54,283 bases of DNA from an uncultured Bacteroidota bacterium (GCA_903897855.1 CAIUDH010000020.1:1-54283); one strand, 5' to 3'; positions 35,915-44,757 are shown, numbered from the stretch's first letter. The notes: generated by a model from the letters alone, not told the origin. Program-made: numbers and translations.

Positions 35915-36967
35915 TTATAAACTACCAAAAGCGCTGAACTGCTGAAACTCTGACAAGTCAACAATCAAATCCCAGCTATACCGAATAAATAACTTGCCTA
36001 CCTCGTAGGAGGTAAAGGGCAATAGTTTCTCGCCCAACGCCATTTTCACCAAAGAGGCCGGCTGATTTTGTCCGGCTCCTGCCGAAAGGTATATCCAGGC
36101 AGGAAATCTCGGATTGATTTCCATAATGTAGAGCTCGTCATTCACTGTTTTCATCACTTCCACTTCAAAACCACCGCGCCATTTTGTAGCCACCACAATT
36201 TTCCTTGCCAACTCAAGCAAGGACTCATCTTCCAAAGTAATTCCAGCCCATGCTTTTCCTTTGTCGGTGATATACATTTTTTTCATCGGTATCACACTGA
36301 TGGCTTTGCCTTCGCCATCGCCTAAAGCAGCGATATTTACTTCGGTGCCTGCAATATACTGTTGTACAATAATGGGATAACCCCATTTCGCGCTAATCTT
36401 ATAAAACGCCTTCTGTGCTTGCTCTAGGGTATAGGCCACCACGGCATCATAAAATTTCCCTTTTACTACCAACGGGTATCCAAACTCTTCGCCGATGAGG
36501 TAAAGATCATTAACACTATAGATAACTCTATCTTTAGGCACCAGCAAGCCATGTTTCTGCCCGAAAGCAAAGAGGTTTAATTTATCACGAGCATCAAACA
36601 TCTCAAGGCTCGGCAAAAAAGAATTTATCCCAATCGCTTTCAAGCGTGGAGCGATGGTAATAAAGTTAAATAACTCTGCATCAAAGTTGGGGATGATGAG
36701 ATCTATTTTTTCTTTGTCATGGATTACTTTAATCGCATTATAAAGCACCTCTGCGCCCGCGGCCGGATAAGATATCTGGTAGGTTTTGTCGCATATATCA
36801 TCCATATAAATGCCTGGCTCTAAGCTCTCATAAGCCAAGCCTATAATTCGCACGGGGCGGTCCATTCCATCGCGTATCGCTCTAATCACAGCTACTCCAG
36901 GCCCGGGGCTGTCAATGGCGTTCAGGCCGGTAACAGCAATCACTATTGGTTTTATCACTTCACTCAT
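35915..36967 (-). CDS. ATP-grasp ligase
   Basis: The 350 residues show the three ATP-grasp parts: an N-terminal Rossmann-like domain (IAVTGLNAIDSPGPGVAVIRAI and LIIPNFDAELFNF), a lid with PLVVKGKFYDAVVAYT and IIVQQYIAGTEVNIAALGD, and the C-terminal metal site FEVEVMKTVNDELYIMEINPRFP. It resembles carbamoyl-phosphate-synthase-like or PylC-like ATP-grasps that join a carboxylate to an amine or peptide. The substrate cannot be read. It begins 18 bp after the PqqD-like gene, which suggests that the ligase acts on something that protein presents. Confidence 0.85.
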   Translation of the reverse strand: MSEVIKPIVIAVTGLNAIDSPGPGVAVIRAIRDGMDRPVRIIGLAYESLEPGIYMDDICDKTYQISYPAAGAEVLYNAIKVIHDKEKIDLIIPNFDAELFNFITIAPRLKAIGINSFLPSLEMFDARDKLNLFAFGQKHGLLVPKDRVIYSVNDLYLIGEEFGYPLVVKGKFYDAVVAYTLEQAQKAFYKISAKWGYPIIVQQYIAGTEVNIAALGDGEGKAISVIPMKKMYITDKGKAWAGITLEDESLLELARKIVVATKWRGGFEVEVMKTVNDELYIMEINPRFPAWIYLSAGAGQNQPASLVKMALGEKLLPFTSYEVGKLFIRYSWDLIVDLSEFQQFSAFGSL

Positions 36968-36985
36968 GGTAAGTATTGATACGTT

Positions 36986-37228
36986 TTAGTTACTTAATAA
37001 GTTATTTTCTTTTAATAAGCCTACAAAATCATCCAGATCTTTTTCGATGGTGCTCTTGTCCACTTCATATTTCTCGAGCAATCTTTTTTTAATTTCTGTG
37101 AATGAGACCTCTTCTCTCATCATCTGAATTATTTCGGCTGCGATAGGATTGCTGCTGTAAGAATCGCCGGTTCCGGGATTGAAAATAAAACCAAGTTCAT
37201 TGGTTGCAATGTTTTTTTTGATCATCAT
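36986..37228 (-). CDS. PqqD-like protein (RiPP recognition element fold)
   Basis: An 80-residue protein with the PqqD pattern: FIFNPGTGDSYSSNPIAAEI (two strands, Gly-Asp-Ser turn and start of helix 1), then MMREEVSFTEIKKRLLEKYEV and a C-terminal DLDDFVGLLKENNLL. PqqD-fold domains bind leader peptides and deliver them to modifying enzymes. It is the first gene of the six-gene unit and lies 18 bp before the ATP-grasp gene. No precursor peptide gene is adjacent. A carrier role, with the protein itself being the substrate, is an alternative. An 11-codon frame 15 bp upstream (37279-37244) is too short to trust. Confidence 0.8.
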   Translation of the reverse strand: MMIKKNIATNELGFIFNPGTGDSYSSNPIAAEIIQMMREEVSFTEIKKRLLEKYEVDKSTIEKDLDDFVGLLKENNLLSN

Positions 37229-37340
37229 GGAAGTACTAATTTTTTAACTTGGTCGAGGAATTGATTTAAAAGTTGTCATCGTTTCTAAAACATAATCGTT
37301 GTAAGATTATTATCGGTTTGATAGCCGCGATGGTATGTTA

Positions 37341-37844
37341 TTATTGTATTCTTTGTTTCACCCAAACAAAGTCGTCGAGCAGCACCTCATTTTTTAGCAC
37401 TCCTTTGCGCCTCACACATTCCAGGAAGTAGCCGTTTTTCTCCAACACCCGCATGCTGGCTTTATTGGGATCGAACACCTCGGCAACGATGCGGTTCACC
37501 GCAAAAGTTTCGAACACATAGTTTGTCATTAGCTCCACGGCGATGGTGGCAATACCGCATCCCCAGAATGGTTCGGCCACCCAATAGGCCAATTCTACAT
37601 TCATTTTATAGATGTCTTCCTGAAGTACAATGCCAATGCCGCCTACAATTTCCTGTTCATTTAAAATAGCAAAATTCAACGTCGGAAATAGTGCCGCCTG
37701 AGAGGTGATAAACTCTTCGGCGTCATCTAATAAATAGGGATGATGAACATAATCACGAAAATTATTCCAGATACTGATATTATTAAAATAGGCTGTTAAA
37801 GTAGCCGCATCTTCTAGTGTCCAGGGTCGTAAAGAAATATACAT
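37341..37844 (-). CDS. GNAT acetyltransferase, RimJ/RimL type
   Basis: The 167 residues show a GNAT fold of the ribosomal-protein-Ser/Ala-acetyltransferase type: RPWTLEDAATLTAYFNN, ELAYWVAEPFWGCGIATIAVELM (acetyl-CoA binding loop) and EVFDPNKASMRVLEKNGYF. It lies on the same strand 112 bp upstream of the PqqD-like gene. The gap is longer than inside that operon, so membership is uncertain; such genes are often general detoxification or protein N-acetyltransferases. Confidence 0.88.
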   Translation of the reverse strand: MYISLRPWTLEDAATLTAYFNNISIWNNFRDYVHHPYLLDDAEEFITSQAALFPTLNFAILNEQEIVGGIGIVLQEDIYKMNVELAYWVAEPFWGCGIATIAVELMTNYVFETFAVNRIVAEVFDPNKASMRVLEKNGYFLECVRRKGVLKNEVLLDDFVWVKQRIQ

Positions 37845-38107
37845 TTTTGTGGTGCGTTTGATTCAGATTGAGTGTTAAGGTTTAATCTATTAAAACGATT
37901 TTAGGTATAAAAAAATTATACGCTAGGAATTCGTTACCCATCGCTGGCGAAAATTCAAAATTTCGAATTGCAAAAATAGAATAATTCCTTCTCTTTTATT
38001 TCATCTAATTAATAATTGCAGCGTGAGCGCCGTTGTTTGGTGTTTGCTAAGGTAGAGGTTAAGCGTTGTTCAACCCCGTTAGGGTTGTAATACAATGATA
38101 CACCCTA

Positions 38108-38127
38108 CCATAGGTTAAAACCTATGG
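38108..38127. repeat. Perfect palindrome within cluster A
   Basis: CCATAGGTTAAAACCTATGG is a 9-bp perfect inverted repeat around AA. A second identical copy is at 38333-38352, and a variant CCATAGGTTGTCACCTATGG is at 49688-49707. Confidence 0.9.
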
Positions 38128-38186
38128 CTATTATTGTGCAACCCCGTTGGGGTATAATACAATTTCCCGATGCCGTTCCCGACGCC

Positions 38187-38230
38187 GTTGTTGGTGTTTG
38201 CCAAGGCAGAGGTGAAGCGTCACCAACAAC
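38187..38230. repeat. Long hairpin GTTGTTGGTG/CACCAACAAC
   Basis: A 10-bp perfect inverted repeat encloses TTTGCCAAGGCAGAGG, which itself can form a TTGCC/GGCAG hairpin, so a branched structure is possible. Copies lie at 38412-38455 and, in variant form, in the 49.5-kb cluster. Confidence 0.8.
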
Positions 38231-38636
38231 AATTGTACACGCTAGAACAAACCAACACCGCTGCATTTTCCCGCCGCCCAACCGCAGGCGTTGTTCAACC
38301 CCGTTGGGATTATAATACAATGATACATCCTACCATAGGTTAAAACCTATGGCTATTATTGTGCAACCCCGTTGTGGTATAATACAATTTCCCGATGCCG
38401 TTCCCGACGCCGTTGTTGGTGTTTGCCAAGGCAGAGGTGAAGCGTCACCAACAACAATTGTACACGCTAGAAAAAAACCAACACCCCTGTATTATGCCGC
38501 CGCCCAACCGCAGGCGTTGTTCAGCCCCGTTGAGGTTGTAATATAATCATACATCGAATCAATGGTAAATGAAGTATAACCCGTATTTCGCGCCGTAGGT
38601 GCGGCCAGTTAAGAACAAATAACTCGGTAATGTAGT

Positions 38637-39119
38637 TCAGTTCATCAACGCAATCTCCTCCAGCATCTGATGGTAGTCGTATTGCAAGTCTTCGTGCATT
38701 TTAGCCAATGAAATATTTATTTTTTTGAGCTGCTGTTCATACATGTTTCCCAACACAGTATTTCTTGTTAGGGGCAGTCCCGATGTTTTTAATTTTCCGC
38801 AAAAATAAATCAGACTTTCAACGGCTGTTTTGTCGGAGCCGGAGAAGCGAATGTATTTATTTACGGTACGTAACACTTTGCGGAGTGTTTTCTTGGCAAG
38901 ATAAACATGACTGGTATTGAGCTCCCCGAATTGCTCATCGACCTGTGCTTTTATTTCCGCGATAAATGCCTGTTCATCGTGTGCCTCAAAAAGTAAATAG
39001 CTTAGGAGCTCCTTGTTTTCTTTTTTGTGTTTTGCCAAGCGCATACAGAGCTCTAATACTTGCTTCGATGGCAAGTTTATCAATTCCTTCTTGAGTTCAT
39101 GCAGTGAGGTAGGTTTCAT
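38637..39119 (-). CDS. Conserved hypothetical helical protein
   Basis: This 160-residue protein is soluble, almost entirely helical and rich in Leu, Lys and Glu (LHELKKELINLPSKQVLELCMRLAKHKKENKELLSYLLFEAHDE). It has no signal peptide, membrane segment or catalytic motif that I recognise. It is flanked by repeat cluster A downstream and a terminator upstream, and appears monocistronic. Codon use looks like its neighbours, so I take it as a real gene. Confidence 0.7.
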   Translation of the reverse strand: MKPTSLHELKKELINLPSKQVLELCMRLAKHKKENKELLSYLLFEAHDEQAFIAEIKAQVDEQFGELNTSHVYLAKKTLRKVLRTVNKYIRFSGSDKTAVESLIYFCGKLKTSGLPLTRNTVLGNMYEQQLKKINISLAKMHEDLQYDYHQMLEEIALMN

Positions 39120-39190
39120 TATTGATTCAAATTAGCACAATATATTCCGTATATAGGGTAGAAAAAATAATCCTCTACCTGCTTCCTAGC

Positions 39191-39224
39191 AAAAAAAATA
39201 CCCCGGCAATATTGCCGAGGTATT
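39191..39224 (-). terminator. Terminator of the SusC-SusD-DUF5011 operon
   Basis: On the minus strand AATACCTCGGCAAT pairs with ATTGCCGGGGTATT (one A-C mismatch), followed by a run of T (A tract 39191-39198 on the plus strand). It lies 22 bp after the last gene of the operon. Confidence 0.8.
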
Positions 39225-39245
39225 ATAATCGATTGAACTCGCTAC

Positions 39246-39926
39246 TTATTGATGACTGAATACGCGTAAAGCGGTACCGAAACTTGAGTTACGCACTACC
39301 CATTCGATAGTGGTATCGGTAGGCAATTTGCGCAATTTTGAACTAGTGCAATACAATTCACCGGCAATCCAAGGTTGAGCAGGTACCAACAACGTAGAGT
39401 CGTTGATTTGAACAAAATAGGTGTCGAAGAGGAACGAAGGGTTTGCGGTTACCGGATTGGTTCCAGCCATGGCCACGCCACCTACATTATCTGTTTTGTA
39501 GATACCTCTTGTAACTAAACTCACATTCATGGGGCCGCTAGTACCGGTACGACGATACAAACCACCTACATTTTCGGTGGCAAGCACGTTGGTAACAGCA
39601 ACAAATCGGGTGGTTATAGTTTCAAATCCTTTATTGTTCTTTACTTTGTAAACAACGGGGTATAACCCTGGAGTACTGGCATCGACACCGCTGGCATCGA
39701 ACGTAACTCCACCCACCACGGTATACATGGTATCACTTGCAGTAGCACCTTGATCGGTATAGGTTCCTCCCACAGCAATAGAAACATATTGTGGTCCATT
39801 AAGCTTAATTACCGGAGCTGATACCACGTCGGTCTCACTCACTTTGTCGGTCGTGATTTTCTTGCACGCCGCCACAGAAATTAGAAGCACCGCTACAATT
39901 CCTAAAATTATTTTATTACGTTTCAT
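39246..39926 (-). CDS. DUF5011-type lipoprotein of the Sus operon
   Basis: The 226 residues begin with a lipoprotein signal (MKRNKIILGIVAVLLISVAAC) and an Ig-like DUF5011 domain (about 40-110: APVIKLNGPQYVSIAVGGTYTDQGA, YPVVYKVKNNKGFETITTRFV). A second beta-rich part (about 115-226) follows, seen in BT_2262-like proteins. It is the third gene of the SusC-SusD unit, 30 bp after SusD, and is likely a surface lipoprotein helping ligand capture. Ligand unknown. Confidence 0.85.
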   Translation of the reverse strand: MKRNKIILGIVAVLLISVAACKKITTDKVSETDVVSAPVIKLNGPQYVSIAVGGTYTDQGATASDTMYTVVGGVTFDASGVDASTPGLYPVVYKVKNNKGFETITTRFVAVTNVLATENVGGLYRRTGTSGPMNVSLVTRGIYKTDNVGGVAMAGTNPVTANPSFLFDTYFVQINDSTLLVPAQPWIAGELYCTSSKLRKLPTDTTIEWVVRNSSFGTALRVFSHQ

Positions 39927-39956
39927 GATATATAATTTTTTGATTAAAATGTTAAA

Positions 39957-41468
39957 TTACTTAGTATCCCACCAAACTTTTGAAGTTAAAGTTTTTCCTG
40001 CAGGCATATTTGTGTTTCTGGTAGACTCTACCGATGGATACACGAAACGTGCCGGATAATTACCTGCTCCTAACTGAGAAGAGGCGGAAGGGGTAAGAAA
40101 CGAAGGGTATTTAGTTCTACGGAATTCAGTCCATGATTCAAAACCTTGAGTTCCGCACATAGAATACCATTTCTCGGTAGCAATTTTTTCTGCTTTTTGA
40201 TCCGTAGTACCTGTAGTTGGGTAAGCACCTGGGCCAGCGATATACGCAGTAGCATCGGCAGCAAGCAAGCCCCAATGAGCAAAACCAGCTTTGATACCAC
40301 TTTCGTAAAGTGCTTTAGCATCGGCACCCAACACAAAACGAAGGTCAGCCTCTGCTTGAAGCAAGAAGCTTTCTTCAGCACTCATCAATACCACTGGAGC
40401 TGTTTTTCCAGTGAGCGTGGTTGATTCGCCTCCAGTACCTCCTACATTATAACTTGGCAATGAGTAGTTGGTATGGGTTAAGGTAGCAGGGTTAGCCAAT
40501 AATTCGCCAGTGCCTTGCTTAATGCCATTATGAGCACCCGCTGAACCACCGGTGGTTGCTTTTGCAAAATACTTATCAATACGTTTGTCGGTACGACCCG
40601 CCAATGAATCCAAGATCGATTTGCTTGCGATGATGTTAGCTACCGATAGGGCTTTGATGGTAGTGTTTAAAGGGTTTGCGTTGAATTGTTTGTCAAAGAA
40701 TTTGATTTGAACATCTTCACCTTGTCCGATGAAATATCCATTGGCAAAACACTCTTCGACACCAGCTTTACAGAAGGCGTTATACGATGGAATATTTGAC
40801 AAACGTAAATAACATTTCAAACGTAGGGTGTTGGCAAACTCATACCATAAAGTCATATCACCTCCGAAAATCAGATCGTCGGAACCTGGATGCTTCACTA
40901 GCAAAGGATCTTCGATGGTGGTGATGGCTTCATTTAACGAAGCAATAATTCCTTTATAAACAGTTTCCTGGGTAGAGTACTTCGGTGAGGTGTTGGTAAC
41001 CCCTTGTAATGCTTCAGCATAAGGGATATCGCCATAAGCATCGGTTAGCACCTGATAAGTGTAAGATCTCAAAATTTTAGCTACAGCCACATAATCCTGA
41101 CGGTCGTTGCCGGTCGCATCTTTTTTAGAAGCGCTGGCGATGGTGTTGTCGAGGTCGGTTAAAGCGTCGCTATACATTTGTTGCCATGGGCGATCCATTT
41201 CAGTGGATGATTGTATGTAACGGTCCCACGATTTGTACTGTCCGGCAGTAGGGCCTTGGGTCCATGACTGGCTCCAAATATTACCCCAGATCTGAAATTG
41301 GTCGCCCATGGTATAACCAATAGCTCCAATAGCAGAAGGCAGTGTAAGGTTGTACGGAGCACTCTCCGGGTTGTTCGGATTCTGATTGATATCCAACCAA
41401 CTTTTCTTGCAGGCAGTAACAAAAAGCACTGTTGCAAATAATAGGGTTATAATTTTATATCGTTTCAT
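39957..41468 (-). CDS. SusD/RagB-like outer-membrane lipoprotein
   Basis: The 503 residues start MKRYKIITLLFATVLFVTAC and continue KKSWLDINQNPNNPESAP, typical of the SusD-like_2 (PF12771) group. WSQSWTQGP, KILRSYTYQVLTDAYGDIPYAEAL and a C-terminal VWWDTK fit the family. It is the lipoprotein lid that hands nutrients to the SusC channel encoded 39 bp upstream. The 1-2 kb on either side encode no glycoside hydrolases or peptidases that would reveal the substrate. Confidence 0.95.
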   Translation of the reverse strand: MKRYKIITLLFATVLFVTACKKSWLDINQNPNNPESAPYNLTLPSAIGAIGYTMGDQFQIWGNIWSQSWTQGPTAGQYKSWDRYIQSSTEMDRPWQQMYSDALTDLDNTIASASKKDATGNDRQDYVAVAKILRSYTYQVLTDAYGDIPYAEALQGVTNTSPKYSTQETVYKGIIASLNEAITTIEDPLLVKHPGSDDLIFGGDMTLWYEFANTLRLKCYLRLSNIPSYNAFCKAGVEECFANGYFIGQGEDVQIKFFDKQFNANPLNTTIKALSVANIIASKSILDSLAGRTDKRIDKYFAKATTGGSAGAHNGIKQGTGELLANPATLTHTNYSLPSYNVGGTGGESTTLTGKTAPVVLMSAEESFLLQAEADLRFVLGADAKALYESGIKAGFAHWGLLAADATAYIAGPGAYPTTGTTDQKAEKIATEKWYSMCGTQGFESWTEFRRTKYPSFLTPSASSQLGAGNYPARFVYPSVESTRNTNMPAGKTLTSKVWWDTK

Positions 41469-41507
41469 TTTATATTTTAATTTAATGATTAAACTAGGTT
41501 TGTGAAA

Positions 41508-44500
41508 TTAGAAAGTAACATTGAGATTAAATCCGTAGCTACGTAATGAAGGAAGGGTTCCAAATTCAAATCCTTGATCATTACCTGTTCCGAACGAACT
41601 AGTTTCAGGGTCAACAAAAGTATTGTCTTTATGCGTTTTCATCCAAAGATTTCTACCGCTGAAACCAACACTTGCATTACCTAGAGGAGTTTTGCTTAAC
41701 CATTTTGCAGGAATTTGGTATGATATAGACAACTCACGCAATTTCGTGAATGTAGCATCCAACATACTAGTTCCGAAATTTTTCTGGTCGGTCCATAAGT
41801 CCTGAGGGTGTACCATTTGAGTGGTATTATTATGGTATGTACCATCGCCACTAAGGTATACGGTGTTCGGGATCACATAATCTTCACGGTTATGGTCTAA
41901 GGTGTTTACAGAGGTCCCTACAAATTCCATGATATCTTTCGTTCTAGAGTAGAACATACCTCCTTGACGGTGTTCGAAATTCACATTTAAAGTAAAGCCT
42001 TTATAGGTAACGGTGTTAATCATGCTACCAGTCCAATCGGGCTGATAAGAACCCATCAAGCTTGGCTCTGTATTTACGACAGGTAAGCCAGTGCTAGAGT
42101 CAACCACCACTTTGCCATTTTCTGTTTTAGTACCAATTACGTAGAAGCTTCCAAATGGCTGACCTACTGCTGCCACTACAGAGGCCGACGATAAACCACC
42201 AAAACTCACCTGTGTAGCGCCTTCATTCAATGAAGTAACGGTGGTTTTATATTTAGAATACAATACGGTGATATTCCAAGTGATATCTTTTGTTTGAACA
42301 GGAGTTCCTCTCAATTTCATTCCGTATCCATTAAATTTCAATTCTCCTGCGTTGGTAGTGTATGCAGTATAGCCCGATGACGGAGCAATAGCAGCATCCA
42401 AAATCAGGTTGGTAGTTTTTCCTGTTGAATAACTAAAATCAGCAAAAATTCTGTTTTTTAGGAATGACAATTCTGTTCCAATTTCTGTTGAAGTGGTGAA
42501 CTCCGGTGTTAATGTAGGGTTACCAATACGGTTACCTCTGGTGAAACCAGCAACACTATTTACAGGGAAATCGACACGAGAATCTTTGTACCCATCACCT
42601 ACCGAGTAAGCACTATAAGTAGTAGCCAAACGGTATGGAAGAGGGTCTTTACCCACTTTAGCGAAGGCAACACGTACTTTACCATAATTTAAAATTTTCT
42701 TATCAATCTTTAACGCATCGGTAAACACACATGATAAGTTTACACTAGGATAAAAGAAACTGCGGCTCTCCGAAGATAAAGTAGAAGAGTGGTCGTTACG
42801 TCCTGTCACTGTTAAAAACGCATAGTTTTTATAGCTTACCGTGGCGTCAGCCCATATCGCATAAAGTCTGCGCATACTTGAGCTTGTAGAAGCATCTTTG
42901 GTATCTTTAGAGTTAGAGGTAGAATAAAATTCAGGGATTACTAAACCACCGGCAGTTGATACACTGCTAAATTGTGCTGAGCGTTGATTTACGTTATGTC
43001 CGATATCACCCATGATTTTGAAATCTTTATTGATGTCTTTGTGCATTCCAATAATTAAATCAGAGTTAATTTCAGTGTTGTTTGTTAATGCTTCAGAGTA
43101 TAGTCCTTTATTATTAGCATCGGTATTACCTGAATTTTGACCTGATAAAACAGAGGTCACAGGCTCATGGAATTTACGACTGTCTAATACAAAGTTGGTA
43201 CCTAGGCGTAATTTGATATCCATCCAGCTGGTGGCTTTATAACCCACCGTGAAGGCAGCGATAAAGTTATCAATTTTGCTACTGGTACCGCTTGATGTTA
43301 ACACCTGATATGGATTCAAAGTATACGCTCCATAATAGTTATCCAATGAATTGAATTTATTGGTTAAATCTTCCAACTCTTTCAAAGGAATATCGCGAGG
43401 TGTTTGTAATACCTGATCGTATACCGAATAGCCTTGTCCTTGAGTAGAGAGATTAGATTGAGACTGTGCATACATTAAGGTCATGTCGCTATAGAAGTTG
43501 TTTGCAAACTCCGAGCTAGAGGTAACAGTGAACGTGTTACGCTTATAGTCGGTACCCGGTATAACCCCGTTGTTTTTCAGATTGCTGAAAGACAAGTTAT
43601 AACCTGTATTTGCTGTACCACCGCTGATACCGATATTATTGGTTAAGGTATGACCGAGGTCGAAGAAATCTTTCACGTTATTCGGTAATGGAGCGTATGG
43701 CTTAACACGTTGTGTGCTAACACCGTTAGCATCCGTGATGGCTTGTCCCCAAGGTGTTAATGGATAATTTCCACTCGCATCTTTCACAAATTTTGGGCCC
43801 CAGCTAAAATTCTCGCGGCTATCCGGAGCCATTTCTCCTCCTTGTCCGAACTCGTTTTGATAATCGGGCAATTTTAAAATATCTTCCCAAGTATATCCTG
43901 CAGAGTAACGTATGGTGTTTTTACCTGAACCTCCATTGGCGCGTGACACGCCTTTTTTGGTGGTGATCACAATAACGCCGTTAGAAGCGCGGCTACCATA
44001 AAGAGCAGCAGCTTGCGGACCTTCGAGCACGTTAATGCTTTCGATGTCATCGGGATTGATATCATTCACACGGTTACCGGCATCCACTTGATAATTCAAG
44101 TTATCCGAATTTTGACTTGAGGAGTTATTAATAGGAATACCATCAATAACAATCAGTGCTTGGTTGTCGCCTGTAATATTTACAGGGGAACGCAATGTAA
44201 CACGGGTTGAAGAACCCGGGCTTCCACTATTATTTACAATAGTCAATCCAGCTACTTTACCAGAAAGCAGGTTCAGCGCCGAGCGATCGGTAGTGGTGGT
44301 CAACTCCTTCGCAGTAACCTGCGTAGTAGCATATCCAAGACTACGCTTCTCGCGTTTGATGGCGTTGGCGGTAACTACCACTTCATCTAAATCCTTTAGA
44401 TCTTCATCTAAAGCCACATTGATTACATTTTCAGCACCCAAGTCCACCTCTTTGGTACGCATACCGAGCAAACTAAAAACGAGGGTTTTGGATGTTGCTG

Positions 44501-44696
44501 TCGTTGTAAGGGTGTAGTTACCCGAGGCGTCGGTATTTGTACCTATCGTAGTACCTTTAATACCAACGATTACGCCAATCAGTTTTTCGCCAGTCTTGGC
44601 ATCGGTTACCGTACCGCTGATGGCTCGTTGTGAAAATGCCGTTGCACTTAGCAAGAGCAAAATCAGGAGCAGTGATTTTGTAAATAACTTCTTCAT
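41508..44696 (-). CDS. SusC/RagA TonB-linked outer-membrane transporter
   Basis: From ATG 44696 the protein has 1062 residues: a signal peptide (MKKLFTKSLLLILLLLSATAFSQ is the start; cut after AFS), a carboxypeptidase-like domain (ISGTVTDAKTGEKLIGVIVG), the plug (EVVVTANAIKREKRSLGYA, GSRASNGVIVITTKKG) and a 22-strand-type barrel ending GFNLNVTF. The open frame extends 20 residues further to 44756, but the signal peptide marks the start. It forms an uptake complex with the SusD-like protein encoded next. A promoter-like TTTG-N21-TACTTG lies upstream. Confidence 0.95.
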   Translation of the reverse strand: MKKLFTKSLLLILLLLSATAFSQRAISGTVTDAKTGEKLIGVIVGIKGTTIGTNTDASGNYTLTTTATSKTLVFSLLGMRTKEVDLGAENVINVALDEDLKDLDEVVVTANAIKREKRSLGYATTQVTAKELTTTTDRSALNLLSGKVAGLTIVNNSGSPGSSTRVTLRSPVNITGDNQALIVIDGIPINNSSSQNSDNLNYQVDAGNRVNDINPDDIESINVLEGPQAAALYGSRASNGVIVITTKKGVSRANGGSGKNTIRYSAGYTWEDILKLPDYQNEFGQGGEMAPDSRENFSWGPKFVKDASGNYPLTPWGQAITDANGVSTQRVKPYAPLPNNVKDFFDLGHTLTNNIGISGGTANTGYNLSFSNLKNNGVIPGTDYKRNTFTVTSSSEFANNFYSDMTLMYAQSQSNLSTQGQGYSVYDQVLQTPRDIPLKELEDLTNKFNSLDNYYGAYTLNPYQVLTSSGTSSKIDNFIAAFTVGYKATSWMDIKLRLGTNFVLDSRKFHEPVTSVLSGQNSGNTDANNKGLYSEALTNNTEINSDLIIGMHKDINKDFKIMGDIGHNVNQRSAQFSSVSTAGGLVIPEFYSTSNSKDTKDASTSSSMRRLYAIWADATVSYKNYAFLTVTGRNDHSSTLSSESRSFFYPSVNLSCVFTDALKIDKKILNYGKVRVAFAKVGKDPLPYRLATTYSAYSVGDGYKDSRVDFPVNSVAGFTRGNRIGNPTLTPEFTTSTEIGTELSFLKNRIFADFSYSTGKTTNLILDAAIAPSSGYTAYTTNAGELKFNGYGMKLRGTPVQTKDITWNITVLYSKYKTTVTSLNEGATQVSFGGLSSASVVAAVGQPFGSFYVIGTKTENGKVVVDSSTGLPVVNTEPSLMGSYQPDWTGSMINTVTYKGFTLNVNFEHRQGGMFYSRTKDIMEFVGTSVNTLDHNREDYVIPNTVYLSGDGTYHNNTTQMVHPQDLWTDQKNFGTSMLDATFTKLRELSISYQIPAKWLSKTPLGNASVGFSGRNLWMKTHKDNTFVDPETSSFGTGNDQGFEFGTLPSLRSYGFNLNVTF

Positions 44697-44726
44697 ATAA
44701 TAGATTGATAATATTAATTTGATTTG

Positions 44727-44757
44727 CAAGTAATAAAACTTTATTCGCATTTTCAAA
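44727..44757 (-). promoter_or_regulatory. Possible promoter of the SusC operon (minus strand)
   Basis: On the minus strand TTTG (44757-44754) is followed after 21 bp by TACTTG (44732-44727), one base short of TAnnTTTG, 30 bp before the SusC ATG. It falls within the codons of the longer open frame, supporting the shorter start. Confidence 0.35.

Larger units (their letters stand above)
38020..38560. repeat. Palindromic repeat cluster A with 225-bp tandem duplication
   Basis: This intergenic stretch (no real gene from 37845 to 38636) holds two tandem copies of a 225-bp unit (38065-38289 and 38290-38515) that differ at roughly ten positions by eye, plus a partial copy on each side. Each unit contains two hairpins of the form CAACCCC-GTT-GGGGTTG followed by TAATACAAT (38071, 38139, 38296, 38364, and 38522 in the partial copy). 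It also contains the 20-bp palindrome CCATAGGTTAAAACCTATGG (38108-38127 and 38333-38352) and an inverted pair GTTGTTGGTG/CACCAACAAC (38187-38230 and 38412-38455). The same elements recur at 49511-49822. It looks like a REP-type non-autonomous element family; no transposase is in the window. Confidence 0.85.

Noticed and set aside
37244-37279. Eleven-codon frame (MTTFKSIPRPS) just before the PqqD-like gene as a precursor peptide
   Set aside because: Too short to separate from chance and without a recognisable leader or core pattern; only conservation in relatives could rescue it.
38020-38560. CRISPR array
   Set aside because: Repeat units are 225 bp in tandem with internal hairpins; there are no short uniform repeats with unique 30-40-bp spacers, and no cas genes nearby.
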